Source: Henckelia pumila (Eukaryota; Streptophyta; Magnoliopsida; Lamiales; Gesneriaceae). From it: DNA of 64,000 bases. This document shows, one piece after another, positions 1 through 11,016 of the stretch (position 1 is its first letter; each line of letters opens with the position of its first letter). The stretch spans positions 83,103,442 to 83,167,441 of the forward strand of contig NC_133122.1 in NCBI RefSeq assembly GCF_033568475.1, read 5' to 3'. Below the pieces are notes generated by a model. That model worked only from the letters and a program-made list of their open reading frames with translations, made no database searches and was not told the origin of the DNA. Both the position numbers and the translations under genes were made by a program.

Positions 1-1934
1 CAGGTTTGGTATTTAATTCTGGGTTGTAGGAACGAAACTAGCCTTCGAGCGATTTAAGAAAAATATTTTATTTAATTAAGTCTAAGTTGATGCAGTGTAT
101 TTTTTTATTGGGAGAGTTAAAGTTTTTAAAACTTTTAATTGTAACTAATGGGCCGATTAGATGAAGACCATTAGTCACAAAATATTTTAAGCGTTCAAAA
201 TTTTGTTCTTAGTTCTCATTAGAACGCTTTCTCTTCTCCCAAATCTTTCTTTTCACGTTTCAAACGCTGCATCCAAGGCAAGGGTTTTTCTTCTCGAGGC
301 TAGATCGTCCTTCTGTCCAAGTTAAATCCAAGAAATCGTTTCAGGCAAGTTTTTACTGTTTTGAAACTCATTCAAGAGTATAAGTATTTTCAAGGTAAAC
401 CCTATGAGATTGATTGTGGATGTATGCATTTTTTCTTAAAAAATCATGAGTATGTTGCTTAATTATGATACGTGAAGCATTCTTGATGTTTTCGGTTCAA
501 GTTTATTGAGATTTAAATGATTTGAAGTCAAGAAATCAAAATTTTGGTTGAAAAGTTGAAGAAAAATTTTTGGTTCAAATCTTTGAATGGTTAAATTGTT
601 TTCGGTTCGAATCTTTTGAAGTTTTATTTATATTGGATGGTATTTGTGATGGAAAAATGTTCCAAAATATTTTAGGATTGAAAAAGTGTCGAAAAAGTAC
701 GAAAAAAAGGCGAAGTCGCGTCCTGCGCAAGCAAGACGTCGCGACAGCGCGGGGGAGCCCTTTTGAGGGCACGCCCGCGCTGCTGGTGGCGCCCCCGTGC
801 AGCAGGTTCGAAATTCCAACCCCAAAATTTATGTTTTTGGTTCCTAAAAATGATGTTTATGTATTTTAAAGTATTTTTATTATGTTTAAGAATGTTTATG
901 AAAAAGTTTTTATTTTTTTATGTCCGAGACGGACGGAATGCCTCACGTGGACCGATTATATTATGTAATGCATGTTTATGTCTTTAACCTTCATGAACAC
1001 TATTTTTCCATGAAAATCTTGAAATGTTAAGAAGTATTTTATACACGAATGGTTCTCTCATTAGTTTATGTATGCACGAAATTGTTCTATGAAAGTTTAT
1101 TAATATGAAAGAATGAAGATACGCATATTGGTTAAAGTTGGTATGGACAATATTCGGTGCGCATATCAACCAAAATCACTATGGACAGTAAAGAAAGAGA
1201 TGGTACGCATACTATTCAAGTCAATATGGATGGTATGAAAGAGCGCATATTGGCCAAGGCCAGTGTGGACGGTATGAAAGAGCGCATATTGGCCAAGACT
1301 AGTATGGACGGTACAAAAATGGTGCGCCTATTAGCTAAGGCCAGTATGGACAGTATTCGGTGCGTATATTGTTCAAGGCTAGTAGGGATGGTACATCTTT
1401 ATGCTTGATGTTCAACGACTGTGATCACGAGATCCCCATGTGTTCATATGATATGATTACCATATTTACATGTATCTCGTCACACGGAAATGATAATTTT
1501 TATGTTACGTTCATTTATGGCACTGTATTGAGTTCAAGCTTTTCCATATGAATTTATATTATGATTCTTTAGAATCACTATACTTGAATGGTGCAATTAA
1601 TGACGCTATCGATGAATTTATTAATGAGTATGGAGTCGGGGCATGAAGAGGAGCAGACGATCGTGTCGGCGAGAGATGTATGAGCGCCTTGTTATGAAAA
1701 CAGTTTTATTATGCACAATATTTCGTTTTGATGAGATGAAAAACAAGTTTCAACATTTTTTTTTGATGGCCATGATTGGAAAAGTTTGAAGAATTTGTTT
1801 TTCGTTATTTATGTTGCACTTTTAAATTATTTTATTTTATGAAAAGGATATTATTTCCGCAAATTTTTCTTCCGCAATGTTTTTAAGTATGAATATTTGA
1901 GTAACGTTTCAAGAAGAAATTTTGGGACGTTACA
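1..1934 (+). mobile_element. Ty3/gypsy LTR, 3' portion (left edge off window)
   Basis: The sequence ends in GGGACGTTACA, as does the complete gypsy LTR at 20198-22217. It also shares internal blocks with that LTR, such as the gagacggacggaatgcctca block near 922 and the AATGGTGCA block near 1588. The true LTR start (TGTAAGGTCC in its relatives) lies off the window. No primer-binding site follows 1934, so this is the 3' LTR of an element lying to the left, or a solo LTR. Open frames near 570-990 are LTR sequence and not genes. Confidence 0.8.
1105..1395 (+). repeat. Minisatellite inside the gypsy LTR
   Basis: Imperfect units of roughly 40-50 bp repeat about six times. They share a gcgcatattggccaag-like block followed by a tatggacggtat-like block. 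The related LTRs at 16646 and 20198 carry different tandem repeats at the matching position. Confidence 0.7.
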
Positions 1935-2149
1935 GATAAAATATCAAATTGGTACATAAACTAGTAAAAATTGTTTAATTGCACCACAACAAAAATGAGT
2001 TTAACGACAGAACATATGAATATTGTCACTAATAATGAAGTTTGGAACAAGTGGAAGGATAACTCGCATAAAATATAGGAAAACACTTTGCAACTGGCGT
2101 ACAAAGGCTAACCTTCCACTTGGGGTGAGTCTTTAAGTTTGGAACAAGT

Positions 2150-2762
2150 GGATGGATATCTGGAGTTCCTCTGAGTGGCAGAATAAGTCTGAAAAAGCCC
2201 AAAAAAATAGAAATACAGAGTCTGAAGGGCCAGGGACTTAAGTGGTTAAACACATTGGAGGTTCTCGTTGCTTTATCGAGCATTTCATTAAAATGTTAAG
2301 TTTAAATTTATGTTATAATATATCAATAAATAATACACATATATAAATTTCAAACCATCGTTAATTTTGAAGCGCGGGGAGTTGGGCCGTGATGCAAGTG
2401 CTTATGAGTTATTCAAAAAATTGCATCAGAAAAAAGATGGCACGTGGCTCGATGCTAAGTTTAAGGCTATCGATGTGAGTCTTATAAATAGTAAAGTTTG
2501 CTGACTTTTGCATTTTATCTACGACCGATGTAATTGTTGTAAATCAGGACGTGCTACACGCACACGTACTAACTCATTTATGGATGTGGTTGCCGCTAAA
2601 GCTGAGGTTGCCGCTGCGACTTCTAGAGTTAAAGAACTTACAAAAGAGTTGACTACTTTGCAACAACAGGTTCGTTATTTGATGGAGCATGCACTTATTG
2701 ATCCCCAATCCGCCCCCTTTTCGAGTGCTCGTGACGATGATGATGATAGCACGCAACCATAG
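2150..2762 (+). pseudogene. CACTA-associated transposase relic (Transposase_24-like)
   Basis: Around 2195-2285 the + strand encodes a degenerate block containing KHIGGSRCFIEH, interrupted by stops. Around 2370-2475 it encodes AYELFKKLHQKKDGTW followed by LDAKFKAID. Around 2580-2762 it encodes a heptad-like helix rich in A, K and Q, with an acidic tail ending at a stop near 2760. These blocks resemble the C-terminal part of the plant transposon protein family Transposase_24, which lies beside the TNP2 transposase in CACTA elements. The second and third blocks may be separated by an intron (donor near 2475, acceptor near 2548). No catalytic domain is present. The relic cannot encode a full protein. 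Confidence 0.6.
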
Positions 2763-3017
2763 TTTTCTTAGATATTTCGGTGCTAGGTCTTTTTTGAAAG
2801 TATTTAAGTTACTTTGTGTGCCACGGTAATGTTTTCATGTTTTTGTCAATGAATGATCATATATTTTGGAATGTGGCCACAATATTTTGTAAGTAAGAAT
2901 GTTTTTTGTCTTGATATTTTGGAGCTACTGATATTATGGAATGATTATTGGTTGTTTTATTAAATATTTTTACTGTGAATTTATGTTAGATTGTGTTGGT
3001 TGGGATATGTGGTGGAA

Positions 3018-3020
<3 letters not shown>

Positions 3021-3049
<29 letters not shown>
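3021..3049 (+). repeat. Poly-G tract (29 G)
   Basis: An uninterrupted run of 29 G lies inside the CACTA element. Its length is likely to be unreliable in sequencing. Confidence 0.9.
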
Positions 3050-3051
<2 letters not shown>

Positions 3052-3471
3052 GTTCGGCATTTAGCAACGGAAATAACATATCTGTCGCTAAAATTAATGA
3101 CAGATGTTAACAATTGTGGCAAAAACTAACGACAACAGCTTAAGTTCCGTCGCCAATTTAGTTACGGATTTGCACGGTTTGTCGTTAAATTTTTCGCAAA
3201 AGCAGTGACAGATTTATTGTTCTGTCATAAATTTAGTGACAAAAACATTTATTTTGTCGTTAAAATTAGTGACAGAAATAAAATATTCGTCCCTGATATA
3301 TAGCGACAAGCAATATAAGTCTGTCTTAAATAATGACAGAATTTCATTATCTGTCGTTATGCAAGTTCGTGACACTTAATTTTTTGACGATCAGTTTTCC
3401 GTTGTATTTCCGTCGTTAAAGTAGTTTAGCGACGGAAATAAGCGTCATTATTTTCGTTTTTTCTTGTAATG

Positions 3472-4712
3472 TTAATTATGATCAAGTTATAAAAACAATT
3501 TTACTCTTTACTTAAATTATTTTTAAGTCCAATATTATTATATTAAATAGATACATTTTATTTTTCAGATTATTTTATTGGTTAAAATTATAAGCATTAA
3601 TTTATATTTATTTAGATAGAAAAACTGATAAATTATATATTCACAAAAAATATGTATTAACAATATTTATAAATATATAATAAAATGATTTTTTTTATTT
3701 ATATTATAATATTATCATTTATATTAAAATTTTAATTTATCAATAAATCATATTTATAAAAATATTATAAATTAAATTTTTTTAAATTTAAATATTTAAT
3801 TTAAACTACAATTAAGAAAATCATATAATTTGTCAAAACTGTGTAAATCAAGTAAAAAAATTTTTGTCAATCATAATCATTCAAATCGATCCAATAAGCA
3901 AGATCCAAATGATGTTGTGTTGGTGTTCTGATCTATATAGTCTACCAAAAATTTTTTCCAATTATATATATATATATACATCTTTTCATTTATGATTTAC
4001 AAATTTCATATTAAATACTTTTTCGAATGCATAATATATAATTTTATTTTTATTTATTATAATAATATAGTAAATATGTATTTATTGTTACAATTTTAAT
4101 CAATAAAATAATTTAAAAAGAGCAATATGTACCTAGTTGAATTTAATAACAATATTGGACCTAAAAGCAATTTAAGTAAAGGGTAAAATTGACTTTTGAC
4201 TTTGATCATATATCAATTAAATTATTTTCAATAGTTTATTCACCAATTTAACATTAATTTTATCAATAGTTCGTGTACCAAAATAATTTGTACGTGTAGA
4301 TAATTTCAAGATATTGAAAATACAAATGCTATATATTGTGAAAAATGAAGAAGTGAGTTTGTGGGTTTACGACATTCAAGTGTGTTGGGATGTTAAGAAA
4401 TAAGAAGTGGCAATGTTGGTTTTTAGGAAGAGTAAAATAGAATATTATATTAATTTCTAAAGACCAATTAATAAGTAACTTAATTTTAAGAATATTTATG
4501 TTTTTACACATTTATGACCAAAAGTAGTTATTTTAAGGAGTGAAGTCATTATAATATAATAAGATAGTAAGATATTGTGCATAAAATTTCTTATATATAT
4601 TTTTTGATCTATTAAATTTTATTTCACCGATGTAAAAAAGAAAAAAAATAATTCATATAATAATCTATTTATCAATTCCTGAATCTGCCACTTGACACGT
4701 ATAAAGTAGCAA
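3472..4712. other. AT-rich intergenic sequence, no gene seen
   Basis: Very AT-rich sequence with a short TA microsatellite near 3963-3978. I recognise no coding similarity and no element ends. Confidence 0.6.
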
Positions 4713-4715
4713 TAA

Positions 4716-5282
4716 GGGCATCTCCAATGCAACACTATTTTGGTGTATTACGCCAAAAATGGTGTTGCATTCTTTGCTCCAACCCAGCGCTATTTTCAGC
4801 GCCAGGTTGGAGCAAAGCTACAGTGTTACACCATATTTGTTGCAACATTGTAGCTTTGATGCTATATTTTTTCTTTTTTTTTCTTTTTTTGTTTCTAATT
4901 TATTCTTTAATTATTTAAATAAATAAAATTAAAATTCATAAATTAAATAATGAGTTTAAATATTTAAATAAATAAAATAAAATATTAAAAAATTTTAAAA
5001 TTATTCAGAAAATATATGTAATTAAAATTTTTAATTCATTAATATTTCTACGTAGAAAATATTATTTTAGATATTATTGATATTTTAATTATTGTGTTTA
5101 AAAATATTTTGTGGAATAAATTAGTCGTTGTAAATAAAATAATAGAGAATATTTCGAGAATATTCTTTTTAGTGTAAAATTTAGAGTTAATGGGTTGGAG
5201 ATGAGTTTTTAATTTAGTGCAAGAATTACATTATTTTGAAGTTAGTGTGACACCAAAATAGTGTTATGAATTGGAAATGGTC
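4716..5282. mobile_element. Harbinger/Tourist-type MITE
   Basis: Inverted ends: the left starts GGGCATCTCCAATGC and the right, read on the other strand, starts GACCATTTCCAATTC. Both continue into a shared aacactattttggtgt block. The 3-bp TAA flanks (4713-4715 and 5283-5285) match the PIF/Harbinger target preference. The 567-bp interior is AT-rich and non-coding. Confidence 0.75.
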
Positions 5283-5285
5283 TAA

Positions 5286-5828
5286 GATATGGGCCTTATG
5301 TTCAGGGGTGGGGGTGACATTATTATTCTCTTTTCAAATCATTATTGCAACGTGCCAAATGCTAATTTCTTCTGAGTTAGTGGGAATGTTCCGCTTTAAT
5401 TATGTGATTTAGAAAGGCGACCTTATTCTTTTATTGCATACGTCTTGCCTTATTTGAGAGTTGAGACAAGTGATAAAAAGTTGCCTAGGTATATTTTTGT
5501 GAGAATTTCTCACAGATAAATTTATAACAAAAAGAAATATTTTTTGGATAAAAGTAATACTTTTGTATTTGTGACCCAGATGAAGGATTCAATCTCACAA
5601 AATTGACCAGTGAAAATGTCTTATTTTTTTACAAAAAATTACGCATTAATCCACACATAATAAAAATAAAAATAAAAACAAAATAAAAACAAAACAAAAC
5701 AATCAAGGTATTTTTCATGTGAGTGGAACTTTTTTTAACTAATAATGAACACTACATCCTTGTTTATGGGACGAATATATCTATAATATTTATTAAAGTT
5801 AAATCTCATTTACTAAATAACTTTAGCA
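5286..5828. other. Intergenic, nothing recognised
   Basis: AT-rich, with an A-rich aaaacaaaataaaaac repeat near 5665-5700. No gene or element end is visible. Confidence 0.5.
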
Positions 5829-6321
5829 TGGTGGTGAATAGGGATGTAATCGAGTTGAGCCGAGCCGAACCGAACTCTTGAATGTTTGAGCTTGAGCTTT
5901 ATTTAACGAATATATTCATCACTCACGAGCTTATTCGATAATTTATCAAGCCTAAAAGAACTTAATAAATATAAATTTGAATTTAAATATTCATTAAATT
6001 TATTAAAAACTAAATTTTATATTTAAAATATAATATTATTATTAAAATTTTAATATTATTCTAATAATATATTTTTATATATTTGCCACAAGTAAAAAAA
6101 TGTAAAATCTATAAATCAAATATCAAAACTATTACTTTTTTTTATCTAAGATTTGACTTACAAGCCTACTAACGAACATGTTCACAAGCTAATGAACCGA
6201 ATATCGTAGCGCTCGAGCTTGGTTCGTTTATATTAACGAACCTCCTTAAACAAGTTCAAACAAGCTTTTATCTAATCGAACTTCGATAACTCACGAGCGG
6301 CTTGGTTTGTTTACATACATT
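5829..6321. mobile_element. hAT-like MITE (cgagccgagccgaac family)
   Basis: The left end carries tagggatgtaatcgagttgag followed by ccgagccgaaccgaac. The right end carries the inverted counterpart, acgagcggcttggtttgttt then acat. Interior gagctt/aagctc blocks are inverted relative to each other. Plant non-autonomous hAT elements commonly have such ends. The target duplication could not be defined, so the edges are approximate. Confidence 0.5.
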
Positions 6322-6333
6322 GCCATGATTAGC

Positions 6334-6335
6334 TA

Positions 6336-6372
<37 letters not shown>

Positions 6373-6378
6373 AATATA
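6334..6378. repeat. TA microsatellite
   Basis: About 40 bp of nearly pure (TA)n with two small interruptions, just outside the 3' LTR of copia element C. Confidence 0.85.
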
Positions 6379-6479
6379 TGTTATGATTTTGAACCTCAAG
6401 AATAAATTTGAACTCTCGAGATTATGAACAAACTTCACTCTATGCCCGATGAATATCAAACTACAATAATGGATTCCAG

Positions 6480-6800
6480 ACTTTATGCAATGTATCTCTC
6501 AAGTTTCTTAGAAAAATGCAGTAAACATGTATCGAAAAGAACAAGATCACACGAGAATTTTACGTGGTTTGGTATGTGATACCTACTCCACGACATCCAA
6601 CAATCAAGAGATTCCAATACCAAATGACAAGAGTGAATTTTTTAGTACATATACAAGTTGAAGATCAAAAAAATGGTTATACAGTTGAATAAGTTAACTG
6701 ACTCCTAACCACCTAGCCAACTCCAAGTTAAAGACCCCAACTCGAATCTTCAACAAATCTGATTGAGTACTTGTACCAGAAGCAGGACCAAGTTTCATCA
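6480..6800 (-). mobile_element. 3' LTR of copia element C (left edge approximate)
   Basis: Read on the - strand, a polypurine tract (AAGGTGGAGAT) is followed at 6800 by TGATGAAACTTGG, the usual PPT/LTR junction of copia elements. The stop of the pol relic lies 130 bp upstream of it. The outer end of the LTR is not clear. The best candidate is near 6480-6500. Confidence 0.6.
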
Positions 6801-6929
6801 ATCTCCACCTTGGTTCTGCCTTCTGCTTCCTCTCTTGAGTAATCCTTGTTAGCTGCATTCCCTTATCTTCAAGGCTTTGTTACTTTTGCCAGATCCAAGC
6901 ACCTCTGAAACTTAGACAATGGTAAGCTT

Positions 6930-7536
6930 TTAGGTCATCAGAGCTGTCGGATTATCTTTTGAGGTAATATTTTCGACCTTGAATGATCCTTTTGCCACAA
7001 CCTCTCGAATAAAATGAAGTCTGATGTCACCGTGCTTCAATATTTCATGAAACATTGGATTTTTGATAAGGTTAAATGCCCTTTTAATGTCACAGTGTAT
7101 AATAACCTCTCTTTGATCAACTTCAATTTCATTGATGAAGTCATGCCACCAAATACCTTATTTTATTCCTTCTGTGGCTGCCATATACTCTTCCTCTATG
7201 GTGGACAAGGCAACTACCTTTTGTATGCTGGCCCTCCAGCTTATAGCTCCACCATAGGCAGTAAATATATAACCTGAGAGTGAATTTTTTGAATCAAAAC
7301 AACCAGCATAATCAGAGTCAACAAATCCCTCAATCACATTCATGTTTCTGTCTTCACCTCCACAACAAAGTCCTATGTCTTTTGATCCATTCAAGTATCT
7401 TAAGATCCACTCGAGTGATTGCCAATGTTCTTTTCCTAGATTTGCCATGAACCTGCTTACAATGCTTATTGCATAAGGTAAATCGGGTCTAGTACACACC
7501 ATGCAGTACATCAGACACCCTACAACATTTGCATAT
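6930..7536 (-). pseudogene. Copia element C, RT tail and RNase H
   Basis: On the - strand this encodes the C-terminal part of a copia pol. It has the TRPDLPYAIS block, ILRYLNGS, the RNase H entry block GFVDSDYAG, a SLSGY block, and EEEYMAATEG. An in-frame stop at about 7158 breaks the frame. Sequence after it still reads IIHCD, the next RNase H acidic position, and ends at a stop at 6930. It is the 3' continuation of the RT relic at 14766-15770, from which it is separated by a solo LTR and element R#1. Confidence 0.85.
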
Positions 7537-7673
7537 TGTAGTAGCCCGATTTTTAATTTACCTAATTCATTTCCTAAAACATGATTAAGTGCTTCTTAAA
7601 TAAACTAAAAGAGTGGAAAATAGAATTCAAGGCGTTCGAAAGTGGTCCAGGGAAGTTCCAATTGTTTGGGAGT

Positions 7674-7964
7674 TTGGACGATCCGAACCAAGCAAGGCCA
7701 ATGGATCGGACCATCCAAACAGTTCTGAAGCTAGGATTGGGGTACGGACGTTCCGAAGAGATCGGATTATCCGAAGTCACGATCGGACGATCCGATCGCG
7801 TTCAAATAAGATATAAGTATTTCATTTGACCACACGCAGAGATCGGACGATCCGAAGGTTGGGATCGGACGATCCGATCTCCTGTCGATAGCTGGCAGGG
7901 CATGTGTTCGGAGGGGTTGATTGAGAGGGATCGGACAATCCGATCTGAATGATCGGACCATCTG
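7674..7964 (+). promoter_or_regulatory. Cluster of about nine TCGGANNNTCCGA palindromes
   Basis: Palindromic 13-17 bp sites of the form gatcggacgatccgatc, some with one or two changes, recur near 7675, 7704, 7744, 7761, 7782, 7841, 7862, 7929 and 7950. They lie immediately upstream of the TATA box of the solo LTR. The array has the layout of a U3 enhancer. The binding factor is unknown. Confidence 0.6.
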
Positions 7965-7973
7965 GTCTTCGCC

Positions 7974-7981
7974 TATAAATA
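7974..7981 (+). promoter_or_regulatory. TATA box of the solo LTR
   Basis: TATAAATA within gcctataaatagggg, placed just after the palindrome array and about 440 bp into the LTR. Transcription would start near 8005-8015. Confidence 0.6.
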
Positions 7982-9002
7982 GGGGTCGAGGGTGTCCATT
8001 TTCAGTGCACCAATCCCTCTTCCTCTCTCATTCTAGCTCGATTTTAGGGGATTTTAGGCATTCTTCTCGAGGTCCAAGGGGCGATGGAGCGCCATTGGAG
8101 TTGTAGCGGAGTTGTGCCCAAGTTTTGGGGCTATCTTCATCAGTGGACTAATGACGGATGCATGTATACTACTAGACTTAGAATAGTCTAAGTGAGTACC
8201 TATTAGTCTAGTTAAGGCTTTTAGAGGATAAATAATGATACAATGATTGTCTGTTTATAGGCTTGGACCAGAGGACTCGTATCGCTAGGTTGCTTACTTT
8301 GAGGAACGGATGTACTATCCGAGATACCCTGATTGAGTATGCATGTTCTATGTTTGCATGTTTTATGTGGAATTTATTATATGTGCATGGATTATGTCAC
8401 GGATATTATTCCTGCATGCATTTCACATTGAGCCTGTATTATTGTGATAATAGAGGGGTCGCTCAGCCCCGTTATATTTTGTGGATGGATACCATAGATT
8501 TGGATCCGGATATGTCCACGGATTTATGGTATGGGAGTGCGTCCTGATCCGACGGCCAAGCGTATTACATATCATGGCATCATTGACTGAGCAGTGATTT
8601 TTGGATAGGTTTCCGGTACTATTCATTTGCATTATCATTCGTAGCACCTATAAACTCATGCTTTCGTACTGGGTTTTTTATGCTCACGTCCTCAGTTTTG
8701 TTCAGGATACCCTATTCCATGGGGCAGGACTCAGTTTGGACGGACCAGGTGGTAGCGGTCGTTGAGCTGTAGCATGGTGGATTTGTACTGTACCAGGTTT
8801 CTATTTTTGAGATATTAGAACTATTATTTGATGGGGTTGTATAATAGGATTATTTGGTATTTTGATTTGGATACCGGTTGTATTTTTTTCGGTGGTTTTT
8901 AATTAAGTTTTTGCTGGATTTCTGATTTACCGCTTTTAAGTTGATTTGCATACTTTAAGCTTTGATTAATTAGTGATTCTGGGCTGGTTCACTACACATA
9001 TG

Positions 9003-9680
9003 TGACATGATTTGTTTTTACGTATTTTATTGCATTATTTTGCATTTGTTTTGCACGATTTTGTTTTGTTAAGGTCATTCGTATTTAGGTTTTGAATATT
9101 TGTTGCATTCGGATGACTCCTCATGATTTTTGGTTGGTTTTAGGAAAAATATGGAGAAAAGGAAAAGTTTGAGCACGGAGAAGTGGCACAAGTAGGAATC
9201 ACAAAGTATTAATGGTTCAAATTTTATTTTTAACTCTAGAATGATCCAAATCCAATCTCCACAGTTCAGATTATAGGATAGGATGTTTTAAATCTTTTGT
9301 CAAAATTTCAGCTCGATCCGACGGCTAGAACTCCGGACATGATTGTTTGGAAAAAACTGCGCGCTGGGAAAAAAATCAGGCGCCTAGGCGCGACCTGCAC
9401 GATAAAATATTTTTGGGACAGAAAATCTGGCGCCTAGGAGGGATTTTCTTGCACCTAGGTGTGACGCGGACGGGAGAAAAAATATGAATTTTTGAAAATT
9501 AAAATTTGCGAGTTTTCGGGCTTTATTTGATGGGCTTTCAAGACATATAAATAGGAGATAAAAGAAACATCAGGGGAGATGGAAGAGACGCAGACAAGGA
9601 GCCGCCATCGAGGAGGCGGCCATCAATCAAAGGAACGAAGGGCGTGAGCGAGGGAGAAGACAAGAAGAACTCAAGTATCG
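9003..9680 (+). mobile_element. R#1, partial R1-type LTR in + orientation
   Basis: It starts TGACATGATTTG directly after the flank ATATG (8998-9002). It is an inverted copy, roughly 90 percent identical by eye, of 10340-11016. It includes a TATA box (tataaata near 9549) and three CCTAGG-centred palindromes. It breaks off at 9680, where sequence of the opposite orientation begins. The U3 start of this LTR therefore forms the left edge of the insertion. Confidence 0.7.
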
Positions 9681-11016
9681 TCCCACAGAGATTGATTTAT
9701 GACAAAATTACCCAGGTATTATTCTTTAGTTAATAAAGATGAGATGGAGAATGAATTTATGAACGACAAAAACTAGGATGAAACAAAAGAAAAATAGATA
9801 AATTAAATTAAGTTAATAAATAAATGATTGTTAGGATAACGGTTCACCTACCCCTTTTCTTCTCTAATGATTTATTTTTCATTCTCAATTCATGCTTTTG
9901 ACGTAATTCCTTAATTTATCAATATACTCTGTCGAGCTATATTAATCTAATTAACAAATTGCAATAATCAAGTGTCATTGCGTTATTTAGCAATTGCAAT
10001 CGCATTAATGAATGGTTGAATCCTCTAGATTTCGACCTATTGGACTATGACTATCAACATGTTTCGAACCTCATATGTCTATACAAGTTTTAAATCCATG
10101 GATTATATTACTCTATCATGTTATAAAATCTCCTTTCGGTATCAATCATAACTTATAAATTACTTCGAAGTTGATCAATCTCCAAAGATTCAATAAACAC
10201 AATAATATAATCAAGAATGCATAAAAAGAAAATTCAATCTTCAAGAAGAAATCAAAACATAGTTTTGGAGGTAGGATTCCCTAAATCCCAACAAAAAGAA
10301 AAGAGAAAAGAGAAAACTAGTTTTTGCAGTTGCTGATTCTTATTGAGTTCTTCAAGTTTTGTCTCCCTCGCTCACGTTCGTCCTCCTCGATGGCGGCTCC
10401 TTGGATGCGTCTCTTCCATCTCCCCTGATGTTTCTTTTATCTCCTATTTATATGTCTTGATAGCCCATCAAATAAAGCCCGGAAACTCGCAACTTTTAAT
10501 TTTCAAAAATTCAGATTTTTTCTCCCGTCCGCGTCGTGCCTAGGCGCAAGAAAATCCCGCCTAGGCGCCATATTTTCTATCCCAAAAGTTTTTTTATCGT
10601 GCAGGTCGCGCCTAGGTGCCCAAAACTAGCGCCTAGGCGCTTGATTTTTTTCTCAGCGCACAGTTTTCTTCAAAAAATCATATCCGGAGTTCTAGCTGTC
10701 AGATCGAGCTGAAATTTTGACAGAAGCTTTAAAACATCCTAAGCTACCATCAGAACGTTGGATATTGGATTTGTATCAATCTAAAGTCAACAATAAATTT
10801 TGTACCATTAATGTTTTGTGATTCCTACTTGTGCCACTTCTCTGTGCTCAAACTCTTCCTTTCTCCATATTTTGCCTACAACCAACCAAAAATCATGAGG
10901 AGTCATCCAAATGCAACAAATATTCAAAACCTAAATACGAATGACCTTAACAAAACAAAATCATGCAAAACAAATGCAAAATAATAAAATAAAACACGTA
11001 AAAACAACTCATGTCA
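9681..11016 (-). mobile_element. R#1, R1-type 3' LTR (minus orientation), end missing
   Basis: Read on the - strand it begins TGACATGAG right after the polypurine stretch GTTTGGGGAGG and runs to the conserved tcgtcccacagagattg block at 9681. There it meets the inverted fragment. About 110-130 bp of its U5 end, present in the LTR at 39853, are missing. Confidence 0.75.

Larger units (their letters stand above)
1982..3471. mobile_element. Decayed CACTA (En/Spm-type) transposon
   Basis: The left end reads caccacaacaaaaatg and the right end cgttttttcttgtaatg. Both are mutated forms of the plant CACTA terminus CACTACAAGAAAAA. Subterminal sequence at both ends, mainly 3060-3450, is full of short inverted units of the gtcgttaaa / tagcgacgga kind, as is usual for this superfamily. 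The interior holds a transposase relic. The 3-bp flanks (ttg and tta) do not match, so the exact edges are uncertain. Confidence 0.65.
7537..8996. mobile_element. Solo LTR, TSD CATAT
   Basis: The 1460-bp sequence starts TGTAGTAGCCCGA and ends GGTTCACTACA. It is flanked by CATAT on both sides (7532-7536 and 8997-9001). No primer-binding site, internal region or second LTR is attached, so it looks like a solo LTR left by LTR-LTR recombination. It sits inside the RT/RNase H part of copia element C. A TATA box at 7974 suggests + orientation. Lineage not assigned. Confidence 0.85.

Noticed and set aside
570-987. Two overlapping + strand frames of 74-99 codons
   Set aside because: They lie in the gypsy LTR with no similarity to known proteins.
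7014-7277. 87-codon + strand frame
   Set aside because: Antisense shadow of the copia RNase H relic.
8263-8547. 94-codon + strand frame
   Set aside because: Inside the solo LTR, downstream of its TATA box. No recognisable domain. It could be a chance frame in the LTR transcript.
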